A DNA stretch of 64,000 nucleotides from a virus: positions 28,750 to 92,749 of IMG/VR virus record IMGVR_UViG_3300030104_002385, one strand, 5' to 3'. Shown piece by piece: positions 53,570 through 60,919 of this stretch (within the stretch, counting starts at the first letter, position 1; the number at the start of each line of letters is the position of its first letter). A model generated the notes under the pieces. That model searched no databases and had not been told where the DNA came from. It saw only the letters and a list, made by a program, of their open reading frames with translations. Made by a program: the position numbers and the translations under genes.

Positions 53570-54174
53570 AGTATTTTACCGTTGATGCTCCTTGCGTTAT
53601 TAAACCATTTTTAGCACATGATGCATATAAGACATTTGTACTTACTGCAATAAATGATGATCCTATGAGGAAAGAAATTTCTGCAGAAGGTATGAAAATC
53701 TGGACAGATTATAGACCTGAAGTTGCAGAGTATACTCCACCTTATTGGGAACCAATTAAAGATGATATGATGGATCATATGCAAAAAGTTCTTGTAGATG
53801 ATCTTAGGTACAATAGGATGGAGATGGGAAACATATGGTTCCAACAGTATGAAGAAGGTTTTGAACATAGATGGCATGTACATGATAAGACAATGTTCAC
53901 TTCAGTTTATTACCTCGAACATCCTGAAGGTTCTCCACCTACAGAAATTTTAAATACTTTGAATGGTGATATCTCTAAGGTAGATTGTATACAAGAAGGT
54001 GATATATTAACTTTCCCTAGTTTTATTGTACATCGTGCTCCAACAATAAATGAAAAAGATTGTAGAAAAACAATCATATCATGGCATAATGAGGTTGAGT
54101 TTGATAGGTGGAGACCACGTGATCCAGTTCCAGCAAGGGTGATCACTTCTGAGGACAGTTTACAAACTGTCTAA
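53566..54174 (+). CDS. 2OG-Fe(II) oxygenase family protein (HxH type)
   Basis: A 202-residue protein starting at ATG 53566 in an ATGA overlap. The metal site reads H104-V-H106 (RWHVHDKTMFTSVYYLEHP) with distal H156 (FIVHRAPTI) and R167. This HxH...VYYL pattern is the one in a group of putative 2OG-Fe(II) oxygenases common in marine phages. D107 follows the second His and might act as the acidic ligand. It closes the gp55-led transcription unit; substrate unknown. Confidence 0.8.
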   Translation: MKYFTVDAPCVIKPFLAHDAYKTFVLTAINDDPMRKEISAEGMKIWTDYRPEVAEYTPPYWEPIKDDMMDHMQKVLVDDLRYNRMEMGNIWFQQYEEGFEHRWHVHDKTMFTSVYYLEHPEGSPPTEILNTLNGDISKVDCIQEGDILTFPSFIVHRAPTINEKDCRKTIISWHNEVEFDRWRPRDPVPARVITSEDSLQTV

Positions 54175-54181
54175 AGATTGG

Positions 54182-54208
54182 TTGCAAGATCCATTTTGAT
54201 GCTATAAT
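54182..54208 (+). promoter_or_regulatory. Extended -10 promoter for the cobS-like/gp45/gp44 unit
   Basis: TGCTATAAT (54200-54208) is a perfect extended -10. TTGCAA at 54182-54187 is a candidate -35, but its 15-base spacer is short; the TG may substitute for it. It is 24 bases before the start at 54232 in the only gap of the region. Confidence 0.65.
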
Positions 54209-54231
54209 TAGTACATAATCAAAAGAGATCC

Positions 54232-55305
54232 ATGCCAATCAAGTCTGAAGTTACTGCTCAAGAAATCATTTCTTATTTAAAGGATAAGCATGCTCCTAGC
54301 AATGAAGTTGATACTATTGCATTAAGAGCTGCTGGAAACAAATTTAAGATTTCTTATCCTACTGTTCTTAAACGTCTTAAGAAATTTAAGAAGGGTAGAG
54401 GCACTTGGGACTTGACTGCATTGGATATTGAAAAATCATATAAAGCACCTGCTGCTGAACCCGTCACACAAAAAGTTTCTTATGTTCCAGAAAGTGATCC
54501 GAACTATGTACCCTTCGGGAATGCCCCGTCTCTCAAGAAGGTTATTAATTCTGGACAGTTTTACCCTGTGTTTATTACTGGTCTTAGTGGTAATGGTAAG
54601 ACATTGGGGGTAGAGCAAACATGTGCATCTCTAAATAGAGAATTGATACGTGTTAACATTACAATAGAAACAGATGAAGATGATCTTATCGGGGGTTTCC
54701 GTCTTGTCAATGGTGACACCGTTTGGCACAACGGACCAGTTGTTGAAGCTCTCGACAGAGGGGCTGTCTTGCTCCTTGACGAAATCGACCTTGCCTCAAA
54801 CAAGATACTCTGTCTCCAGTCCGTCCTTGAAGGTAAAGGAATTTTCCTTAAAAAGACTGGAAGATACGTCAAACCAGCAGCAGGGTTCACAGTTATTGCC
54901 ACCGCAAATACTAAAGGTAAAGGTTCAGACGACGGAAGATTTGTTGGAACTAACGTGCTCAACGAAGCCTTCCTTGAAAGGTTCCCAATAACCTTTGAGC
55001 AAGAGTATCCATCACCTGTTATTGAACAAAAGATACTAAAGAATGTTGGATGTGAATTGACATTTGCTGAAAATCTGGTAAAATGGGCAGGAGTGATACG
55101 TAAAACATTCTTCGATGGAGGAGTGGATGAAGTAATCACAACACGTCGTCTAGTACACATTGCACAAGCATACACCATCTTTGGTGATCGTTTACAAGCA
55201 ATAACAAACTGTGTAAATAGATTTGATGATGATACTAAGCAATCATTCTTAGATCTTTATACTAAGGTTGACGCTGGTGAAGACACTACCGAGGAGAATT
55301 ATTAA
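54232..55305 (+). CDS. cobS: MoxR/CobS-like AAA+ ATPase
   Basis: A 357-residue AAA+ protein annotated cobS in related cyanophages. Residues 1-65 form a helix-turn-helix-like N-domain (SEVTAQEIISYLKDKHAPSN, then LKRLKKFKKGRG). Walker A is GLSGNGKT (117-124), Walker B is AVLLLDEIDLA (about 178-188), and the ATANTKGKGSDDGRF sensor-1 region is typical of MoxR and CobS. In cobalamin synthesis CobS works with CobT, a VWA protein, and CobN. The phage carries a VWA partner at 49959 but no CobN. A MoxR-type chaperone or unfoldase role is an equally good reading. Confidence 0.85.
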   Translation: MPIKSEVTAQEIISYLKDKHAPSNEVDTIALRAAGNKFKISYPTVLKRLKKFKKGRGTWDLTALDIEKSYKAPAAEPVTQKVSYVPESDPNYVPFGNAPSLKKVINSGQFYPVFITGLSGNGKTLGVEQTCASLNRELIRVNITIETDEDDLIGGFRLVNGDTVWHNGPVVEALDRGAVLLLDEIDLASNKILCLQSVLEGKGIFLKKTGRYVKPAAGFTVIATANTKGKGSDDGRFVGTNVLNEAFLERFPITFEQEYPSPVIEQKILKNVGCELTFAENLVKWAGVIRKTFFDGGVDEVITTRRLVHIAQAYTIFGDRLQAITNCVNRFDDDTKQSFLDLYTKVDAGEDTTEENY

Positions 55306-55508
55306 TGCATGGAGAATTAGAACCAGAGGAGCATGTGTGGGGGGAGGATCCCGACCCCCGACATGTAAATGATCTCTGGGAGGACATGGACCGCCTTAAT
55401 GCTTTGTATGAAGAAATGATGTGGCCACATGATGACGTATTAGAATTTGTACCCGATCATGCAAATGATCAAATTATTATTAAAAACAAATCTAGACAAG
55501 GTTTATGA
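55305..55508 (+). CDS. Small acidic protein, unknown function
   Basis: A 67-residue acidic protein (EPEEHVWGEDPDPRHVNDLW, then ALYEEMMWPHDDVLEFVPDH). It starts on the last base of the cobS-like stop (TAATG) and overlaps the next gene by four bases. I recall similar small proteins next to cobS-like genes in cyanophages but no function. Confidence 0.65.
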   Translation: MHGELEPEEHVWGEDPDPRHVNDLWEDMDRLNALYEEMMWPHDDVLEFVPDHANDQIIIKNKSRQGL

Positions 55509-55813
55509 AGTACAATGAAAATGAGATCTTGAAAGAGGTCTCTGATTATATTAGTGGAACTTACAGAGGTCACTACTCCTCAAACAATGTTCAGACACTT
55601 GACTTGATTGATGCATGTGGTGACGCAGAGGCATTCTGTAGGTCTAACATATTGAAGTATGCCTCAAGGTATGATAGAAAGGGTACAGCACGTAAGGATA
55701 TCATTAAGATTATCCACTATGCTGTGTTACTTTGTCACTTCAATGACAAAACAGCAGCATCGTATGCTACCCAGACTGGAGCTACCCCCTTTTCCGTAGA
55801 TTATGACAAGTAA
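55505..55813 (+). CDS. DUF3310-type small nucleotide-kinase-like phage protein
   Basis: A 102-residue protein with YRGHYSSNNVQTLDLIDACG, then FCRSNILKYASRYDRKGTAR and DIIKIIHYAVLL. This is the pattern of DUF3310 (SaV-like) proteins: HY near the start, FC-x-x-N-x-KY-x-R in the middle, then a charged helix. The function is not established. It lies one base upstream of gp45. Confidence 0.7.
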   Translation: MKYNENEILKEVSDYISGTYRGHYSSNNVQTLDLIDACGDAEAFCRSNILKYASRYDRKGTARKDIIKIIHYAVLLCHFNDKTAASYATQTGATPFSVDYDK

Positions 55814-56473
55814 ATGACTGTATTATCCAAACCAACAATTGAAGTCCTTAAGAACTTTTGTTCTATTAACAAGTCTCTTGTTATTAAACCAGGCAACAAG
55901 TTGAGTACCTTAAGCATCAATAAGAACATTCTTGTTTATGCTGATGTTGATGAAGAATTTGATTCTCAACTGTCCATATATGATCTTGGTGTATTCCTTG
56001 GTGGTCTATCTCTATTTGAGCAACCATCTATTGACACATCAAAAGATAATTATGTCACTGTAAGTGACACTAAGGGTAGATCTAAGACTAGGTTCTTTTA
56101 TGCTGACCCTGATATTATTACACAACCACCAGATAAAGAAATCGATCTTCCATCTGAGGATGTTAACTTTGCTTTAGATGCTACAACTTTACAACAACTA
56201 CAACGTGCTGCTTCAGTATATCAATTACCTGATCTATGTTTATATGGTGACGGCACTGAGATGAGTTTACGTGTAACTGATAAGAAGAATGATACTTCTA
56301 ATAGTTACTCTGTTAAGGTAGGTGATACACAGGATACATTCTGTTATTGTTTCAAAGTTGAGAACTTGAAGTTGCTTCTTGCTGATTATGATGTTACAAT
56401 AAGTAAGTCTAACGTTGCTCTCTTTCAAGCAGAGGGTATCAAATACTTTATAGCACTCGAACCAAACACATGA
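55814..56473 (+). CDS. 45: DNA polymerase sliding clamp gp45
   Basis: gp45 is the trimeric processivity ring for the DNA polymerase and also activates late transcription with gp55 and gp33. The 219-residue length matches T4 (228). Family features include IEVLKNFCSINKSLVIKPGN at the start, LSIYDLGVFLGGLSLFEQPS, and an FALDATTLQQLQRAASVYQL segment. The expected gp55 contact is consistent with the late promoters here. It is followed by a four-base overlap with the next gene. Confidence 0.94.
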   Translation: MTVLSKPTIEVLKNFCSINKSLVIKPGNKLSTLSINKNILVYADVDEEFDSQLSIYDLGVFLGGLSLFEQPSIDTSKDNYVTVSDTKGRSKTRFFYADPDIITQPPDKEIDLPSEDVNFALDATTLQQLQRAASVYQLPDLCLYGDGTEMSLRVTDKKNDTSNSYSVKVGDTQDTFCYCFKVENLKLLLADYDVTISKSNVALFQAEGIKYFIALEPNT

Positions 56474-56967
56474 ACATTTTTGTGACTGACCCCGACCCTA
56501 TTGTATCAGCACAAGTATTACCTGACAAACATGTAGTCAAGATGCCATTAGAAACATGTCAAATGCTTTCTATTGTTGCATGTCAAGACTGGGGTCACAA
56601 CTTTGGTTTATTACCAAAGAAAGGCGGTGGTTTTTATGCTACTGCTAAGGGTGCATTTCGTAATCACCCTTGTACAATATGGGCACAGAGTAACTTTCGT
56701 TGGTTAATAGCACATGGTCTTGCACTATGTGCTGAGTATACACACCGTTACAATAAAGTACATAGTTGCGAATATACGCTAGACTATGCTGACAATCTAT
56801 TTCCTGGTTGTCCTTCTCCTGTATCCTTTACACGAGCTATGCCTGATGAGTATAAACATGACACAAGCATTGACACTTTTACTGCTTACAAAAATTACAT
56901 TAGCAGCAAACCTTGGGTTGCAGATAATTATCTACGTGACCCATCCAGAAAACCAGATTGGTTATGA
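56470..56967 (+). CDS. Pyrimidine-dimer-glycosylase-like phage protein
   Basis: A 165-residue protein: MNIFVTDPDP then AQVLPDKHVVKMPLETCQML, an NHPCTIWAQSNFRWLIAHG segment and RAMPDEYKHD. The KHVVKMPLE-x-CQ plus HPC-x-x-W arrangement resembles phage proteins distantly related to endonuclease V-type pyrimidine dimer glycosylases (Pyr_excise). The link is by pattern and enzymatic activity is not shown. A repair role would fit sunlit hosts. It overlaps gp45 by four bases. Confidence 0.6.
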   Translation: MNIFVTDPDPIVSAQVLPDKHVVKMPLETCQMLSIVACQDWGHNFGLLPKKGGGFYATAKGAFRNHPCTIWAQSNFRWLIAHGLALCAEYTHRYNKVHSCEYTLDYADNLFPGCPSPVSFTRAMPDEYKHDTSIDTFTAYKNYISSKPWVADNYLRDPSRKPDWL

Positions 56968-57203
56968 TTGATAATGATGTGAAGATCACTATCAACCTTA
57001 ACAAGTTGGTAGAGGCAAGAGCAAAACTTCAAACTCAATATGGAGACTATTCTGAAAAGATAGTAAGGGGTGTGTTCCTTAATGGAGATGATATAGGTAA
57101 CATAGCATCTAAATTAAGAGATACATTGACTTGGGAAAGTTTGTATAGTATGATCGATAAGGAAGTTTTAGAATACGTGACCCATCAAGATAATAAACTA
57201 TGA
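56964..57203 (+). CDS. Small protein before gp44, unknown function
   Basis: A 79-residue protein from ATG 56964 (ATGA overlap with the upstream stop). It reads NDVKITINLNKLVEARAKL and then YSEKIVRGVFLNGDDIGNIA. It occupies the place between gp45 and gp44, but it is not gp62, which I find at 60102. Family not recognised. Confidence 0.6.
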   Translation: MIDNDVKITINLNKLVEARAKLQTQYGDYSEKIVRGVFLNGDDIGNIASKLRDTLTWESLYSMIDKEVLEYVTHQDNKL

Positions 57204-58141
57204 GTGATTTTTTATGGGTAGAGAAGTATAGACCTCAGAAAGTTGAGGACTGTATACTTCCTACAGATGTGAAGAAGACCTTCCAGAGTTTTATAGAGCA
57301 AGGAGAGATACCAAATCTTCTACTCTCTGGGACTGCTGGTGTAGGTAAGACAACTATTGCAAAGGCATTATGTAATGAATTAGGAGTAGATAGTTATGTC
57401 ATTAATGGGTCTGATGAAGGTAGATTCTTGGACACTGTTCGCAATCAGGCAAAATCCTTTGCTAGTACTGTTTCTCTTACATCTAGCAGTCGTCACAAAG
57501 TTCTCATTATTGATGAAGCAGATAATACAACACCAGATGTCCAACTCCTCTTACGTGCGTCGATTGAGGAATTCCAAAAGAATTGTAGGTTCATATTCAC
57601 GTGTAACTTTAAGAATAAAATAATAGAACCGTTACATAGTAGAACAACAGTAATTGATTTTAATGTTCGTGGAAAAACAAAACAACAACTTGCAGCAGAA
57701 TTCTTTACTAGATGTAGAGAGATCCTTACAGCAGAGAAAGTTGAGTATAACTCATCAGTTCTTGTTGAAGTTATACAGAAGTATTTTCCAGACTTCAGAA
57801 GAACCATCAATGAACTACAACGCTATAGCTCCACGGGATCAATCAATACGGGCATCCTGGCAACGCTGAATGATGCTAATGTTGATAATCTAGTAACCTT
57901 TCTTAAAGAGAAAAAGTTTAATGATGTTAAAAAATGGGTAACTCAAAATATAGATAGTGATGCAACTTCTATTATGAGAAAGTTGTATGATAGTCTAGCA
58001 GGTTCAATGACTGGTGCTAGTGTTGCTGCAGCAGTTCTCATTATTGCTGAGTATCAATACAAGGCTGCCTTTGTTGTAGATCAAGAGATTAATTTACTTG
58101 CTTGCTTAACTCAATTGATGTTGGAATGTGAATTTAAATGA
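57200..58141 (+). CDS. 44: Clamp loader large subunit gp44
   Basis: gp44 is the AAA+ ATPase of the clamp loader that opens and loads gp45. The start FLWVEKYRPQKVEDCILP, Walker A GTAGVGKT (44-51), Walker B VLIIDEADNT, the sensor-1 FTCNFKNKII and SRC-related region (LHSRTTVIDF) all match T4 gp44. The length, 313 residues, matches T4 (319). It overlaps the following endonuclease gene by four bases. Its partner gp62 is 2 kb downstream. Confidence 0.97.
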   Translation: MSDFLWVEKYRPQKVEDCILPTDVKKTFQSFIEQGEIPNLLLSGTAGVGKTTIAKALCNELGVDSYVINGSDEGRFLDTVRNQAKSFASTVSLTSSSRHKVLIIDEADNTTPDVQLLLRASIEEFQKNCRFIFTCNFKNKIIEPLHSRTTVIDFNVRGKTKQQLAAEFFTRCREILTAEKVEYNSSVLVEVIQKYFPDFRRTINELQRYSSTGSINTGILATLNDANVDNLVTFLKEKKFNDVKKWVTQNIDSDATSIMRKLYDSLAGSMTGASVAAAVLIIAEYQYKAAFVVDQEINLLACLTQLMLECEFK

Positions 58142-58638
58142 CACCGAAAAAATGGTTCCCTCAAGTTAGAAATGGTGGGAGTTATATACTTACTGAGATT
58201 GATATTACAAAATCAAAAAAATGTAAACAGTGTGGAGAAATAAAAACTTTAGATTTGTTTAGAGTAGAAAGAAAAAGATGTACTGATGGAACTACCAATA
58301 CATGTAAGAAGTGTTATAGTAGAAATCAAACTATAACAAATAAGATTAGAGAGGATGCAAAAAACTCTGGTAAACCTCTTCCAGATTTTTGTCAGTGTTG
58401 TGGAAAATATCTTCCTGATTTTACTGATGTGCATGCAGATCATATTAGATCTACAGAGGAACATAGAGGATGGTTATGTGCTGATTGTAATAGATCTATA
58501 GGAATGTTGGGTGATAATCTTGAAGGTGTTATGAATGCTGTACGATATTTGGAAGGTAATCCAAGAACTGAACCTAGAACAGAACGTATTAAAAAAATTG
58601 ATTTACCTAACCCACTTGAAAAAATCTTAGACATGTAG
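58138..58638 (+). CDS. Endonuclease VII-like HNH nuclease
   Basis: A 166-residue protein with two parts. The N-terminal part has a CxxC zinc-ribbon pair (KKCKQCGEIKTLDLF...CKKC). The C-terminal part is endonuclease VII-like: C85-x2-C88, D101-H102 (HADHIRS), C114-x2-C117-N118 (CADCNRSIGMLGDN); T4 endonuclease VII has the same C-C, D-H and C-C-N order. It could resolve Holliday junctions like gp49 or be a free-standing homing-type HNH enzyme. The four-base overlap with gp44 favours a stable phage gene. Confidence 0.8.
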   Translation: MTPKKWFPQVRNGGSYILTEIDITKSKKCKQCGEIKTLDLFRVERKRCTDGTTNTCKKCYSRNQTITNKIREDAKNSGKPLPDFCQCCGKYLPDFTDVHADHIRSTEEHRGWLCADCNRSIGMLGDNLEGVMNAVRYLEGNPRTEPRTERIKKIDLPNPLEKILDM

Positions 58639-58644
58639 TATAAT
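58616..58644 (+). promoter_or_regulatory. Host-type sigma70 promoter for the dam/gp62/regA unit
   Basis: TTGAAA (58616-58621), a 17-base spacer and a perfect TATAAT (58639-58644). It overlaps the end of the endonuclease gene and lies 20 bases before the next start at 58665. Confidence 0.75.
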
Positions 58645-58664
58645 ATCGATAGACTAATTATATT

Positions 58665-58907
58665 ATGACTAATTCTTATCCGACACCACCATTACCTGAA
58701 TGGGGTTCAAGAAAACAAAAACAAAGAGCACAAGTTAAATCTAGATTTTATTATCTTTTCTGGGGTGTAGCTACTGTATCTGTTTTAGCAGGACAACTTT
58801 ATGTTGGTTCTGGTTATCGTCAAATGGCAAGATCATTTAATCGTATAATGGATGCCATAGTTGTTGAAGTAGAAAGAGGGATCGGATCAGGACCAAGGTA
58901 CTATTGA
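58665..58907 (+). CDS. Single-span membrane protein, unknown function
   Basis: An 80-residue protein with a basic N-terminus (SRKQKQRAQVKSRFYYLFWG) and one membrane helix at about residues 29-46 (FYYLFWGVATVSVLAGQLYV). The C-terminus is amphipathic. It is the first gene after a sigma70-type promoter. Function unknown. Confidence 0.6.
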   Translation: MTNSYPTPPLPEWGSRKQKQRAQVKSRFYYLFWGVATVSVLAGQLYVGSGYRQMARSFNRIMDAIVVEVERGIGSGPRYY

Positions 58908-59086
58908 TGAGACTAACACAAGAAGTAATTGACAAAATCCAAGTTGCAATGCAACACACCAAAATGAATGGTGATGTTAATTGGGTGGATGGTGATGAGA
59001 TTGATGTGTGTCTTGGTGGTACATTTGCTGGAGATAAGTTCATAGCAATTCATAACAGAACAAGAAGTAACACAACAAAAAAATAA
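58907..59086 (+). CDS. Small protein, unknown function
   Basis: A 59-residue protein from ATG 58907, overlapping the upstream stop by one base; an in-frame TTG three bases earlier is less likely. The sequence has TQEVIDKIQVAMQHTKMNGD and a VCLGGTFAGDKFIAIHNRTR segment. Unknown family. Confidence 0.55.
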   Translation: MRLTQEVIDKIQVAMQHTKMNGDVNWVDGDEIDVCLGGTFAGDKFIAIHNRTRSNTTKK

Positions 59087-59157
59087 TGTGGTATGTTATA
59101 GGGTGGACAATAGTAACACTTTGGTTACTATCTAAGTTAGGTGTATTTAAGAAGTGA
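59086..59157 (+). CDS. 23-residue membrane peptide (putative)
   Basis: The ORF begins on the last base of the upstream stop (TAATG) and its stop overlaps a GTG start of the next gene. It encodes WYVIGWTIVTLWLLSKLGV plus a basic end, i.e. one membrane span with three Trp. Tight coupling on both sides argues that it is translated, but it is very short. Confidence 0.35.
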   Translation: MWYVIGWTIVTLWLLSKLGVFKK

Positions 59158-59288
59158 AAACCTTAGAGGATTATTTCTTTATTGGATTGATATTATTGGA
59201 AGAGTTTCTTAAAAGAACTCTAATTGGTGTATATTACATATGGCAAAAATTTGATTACTGGAACTTTAATCGCAGATTACCTAAATGA
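59154..59288 (+). CDS. 44-residue membrane-associated peptide (putative)
   Basis: A GTG-started ORF overlapping the preceding peptide and the dam start (ATGA). It reads LEDYFFIGLILLEEFLKRTL and then an aromatic-rich basic tail (YYIWQKFDYWNFNRRLP). Both overlaps match the coupling pattern of this cluster. Unknown function. Confidence 0.4.
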   Translation: MKTLEDYFFIGLILLEEFLKRTLIGVYYIWQKFDYWNFNRRLPK

Positions 59289-60112
59289 AATCATTGAAAA
59301 CCCCTCTTCGTTATCCTGGTGGTAAGTCTCGTGCTATCACAAAGATGTCACGCTTCTTACCAGATATGAATAAGTATAAAGAGTATAGAGAACCTTTCCT
59401 TGGAGGTGGTTCTGTTGCTTTATACATTACAAAAACTTATCCTCATTTAGAGGTATGGGTTAATGACTTGTATGAACCTTTAGCAAACTTTTGGCAACAA
59501 CTACAACACGAACCAGATGAAATTACGACCAGGCTCAAAATCTTTAAAACAAAATACCCAACCCCAGATAGAGCACGTGAACTTTTTCTGGAAAGTAAAG
59601 AATTGGTTAACGATGAGGGAGCCAGTCTCGTTACCCGTGCTGTTAGTTTTTATATTGTTAATAAGTGTTCTTTCAGTGGTCTTACCGAATCGAGTTCCTT
59701 CTCCAAACAAGCCTCAGACAGTAACTTTAGTTTACGAGGGATAGAAAAGTTACCAGCATATTCGGTGGTGATACAGAACTGGGTTATAACTAATCTATCT
59801 TATGATAGGATGTTGACTGATGATAAAGGAATATTTACTTATCTAGATCCTCCTTATGAGATTGGAGATAAACTCTATGGTAAGAAAGGTGATCTACATA
59901 AGTACTTTGACCATGATCATTTTGCAGAAGATTGTGATAGACAAACTAACCATCAAATGATATCATACAATAGTAGTCAGGTGATTAAAGATCGCTTTAA
60001 AGACTGGAACGCTGCTGAGTTTGATTTAACTTATACTATGCGTAGTACAGGTGACTACATGAAAGAACAGCAAGAACGCAAAGAACTTGTCTTAACTAAC
60101 TATGCCATATGA
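59285..60112 (+). CDS. dam: D12-class DNA adenine methyltransferase (Dam)
   Basis: This enzyme transfers a methyl group from S-adenosylmethionine to adenine N6, as T4 Dam does at GATC. The start KTPLRYPGGKSRAI, the SAM-binding EPFLGGGSVAL, and the catalytic D188-P-P-Y191 are visible. The order (SAM motif before DPPY) is that of the alpha/D12 class. The 275-residue length is close to T4 Dam (259). Target specificity cannot be read from sequence. It is inserted between gp44 and gp62; in T4 those are adjacent. Confidence 0.93.
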   Translation: MKSLKTPLRYPGGKSRAITKMSRFLPDMNKYKEYREPFLGGGSVALYITKTYPHLEVWVNDLYEPLANFWQQLQHEPDEITTRLKIFKTKYPTPDRARELFLESKELVNDEGASLVTRAVSFYIVNKCSFSGLTESSSFSKQASDSNFSLRGIEKLPAYSVVIQNWVITNLSYDRMLTDDKGIFTYLDPPYEIGDKLYGKKGDLHKYFDHDHFAEDCDRQTNHQMISYNSSQVIKDRFKDWNAAEFDLTYTMRSTGDYMKEQQERKELVLTNYAI

Positions 60113-60500
60113 TGATCGGTATCCTCTTAAGGATTACCTGAACAGTATTAATAACAATAAGGAAAATCTTATGCAAGATGATCCTGGTTGGGAAAAGAAT
60201 TATCCTCCTTATGTCATTAACAAATGTATGTCACATCATATGGACACACTAGCATTTGCTAATGAGATGAATCGGTATCCTAACTTGGATAAGAAATTAC
60301 AATATTCGTTTTATCTAAATACAGTGAGACCTAAGAGGAGATATTCTCCTTGGGGTAAAAAGGAAAAGGTGAAAGATCTTGAATGCATTAAATCATACTA
60401 TGGTTATAGTAATGAAAAAGCCAAACAAGCATTAGGGATTTTATCTCCAGACCAACTTAACTACATCAAAGAAAAACTGAATAAAGGAGGTAAGAGATGA
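60102..60500 (+). CDS. 62: Clamp loader small subunit gp62
   Basis: gp62 is the non-ATPase subunit of the clamp loader and works with four gp44 copies. The 132-residue protein shows the cyanophage gp62 pattern: YPPYVINKCMSHHMDTLAFA, NEMNRYPNLDKKLQYSFYL then a KRRYSPWGKKEK segment and a helical end. T4 gp62 has 187 residues, so this is a compact form. regA follows with a four-base overlap, as in T4 where 62 and regA are neighbours. Confidence 0.88.
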   Translation: MPYDDRYPLKDYLNSINNNKENLMQDDPGWEKNYPPYVINKCMSHHMDTLAFANEMNRYPNLDKKLQYSFYLNTVRPKRRYSPWGKKEKVKDLECIKSYYGYSNEKAKQALGILSPDQLNYIKEKLNKGGKR

Positions 60501-60919
60501 ATGAAGTCGAAGTCCAGTGGACTAAAGATGATATGGTGGAGGTGAATTTAAAGGAGCCTGATGATTTCCTTAAAGTTCGTGAAACTCTTACACGTATTGG
60601 TGTTGCTTCTCGTAAAGAAAAGAAGTTGTATCAATCTTGTCATATCCTTCATAAGAAGGGACAGTATTACATAGTACATTTTAAAGAATTATTTGCTCTT
60701 GATGGTAAGAAAGCAAATCTATCTGAGAATGATGTACAAAGAAGAAATAGAATAGTTAAACTTCTATCTGATTGGGGTCTAGTACAGATCGTTAAAGAGG
60801 AATCTATATCTGAAGCAGCACCGCTTAGTCAGATAAAAGTGATCGCTTATAAAGAAAAAAGCGAATGGACTTTAGAGTCCAAATATAACATTGGTAAAAA
60901 AAAGCAAACGAATGAGTAA
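60497..60919 (+). CDS. regA: Translational repressor RegA
   Basis: RegA binds the ribosome sites of early mRNAs and blocks translation. The protein matches T4 RegA closely: VNLKEPDDFLKVRETLTRIG, LYQSCHILHKKGQYYIVHFK, LLSDWGLVQIV and EWTLESKYNIGKK. The 140-residue length is slightly above T4 (122) because of an N-terminal and C-terminal extension. It sits after gp62 with a four-base overlap and precedes an oxygenase gene with an 8-base overlap. Confidence 0.96.
   Translation: MNEVEVQWTKDDMVEVNLKEPDDFLKVRETLTRIGVASRKEKKLYQSCHILHKKGQYYIVHFKELFALDGKKANLSENDVQRRNRIVKLLSDWGLVQIVKEESISEAAPLSQIKVIAYKEKSEWTLESKYNIGKKKQTNE

Noticed and set aside
56964-57203. gp62, because it lies just before gp44
   Set aside because: No resemblance to gp62; the gene at 60102 has the gp62 pattern and precedes regA.
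59086-59157. A small photosystem or cytochrome b6f peptide
   Set aside because: The single helix and Trp content invite the idea, but no signature of PetN, PetL, PsbM, PsbT or PsaM is visible.
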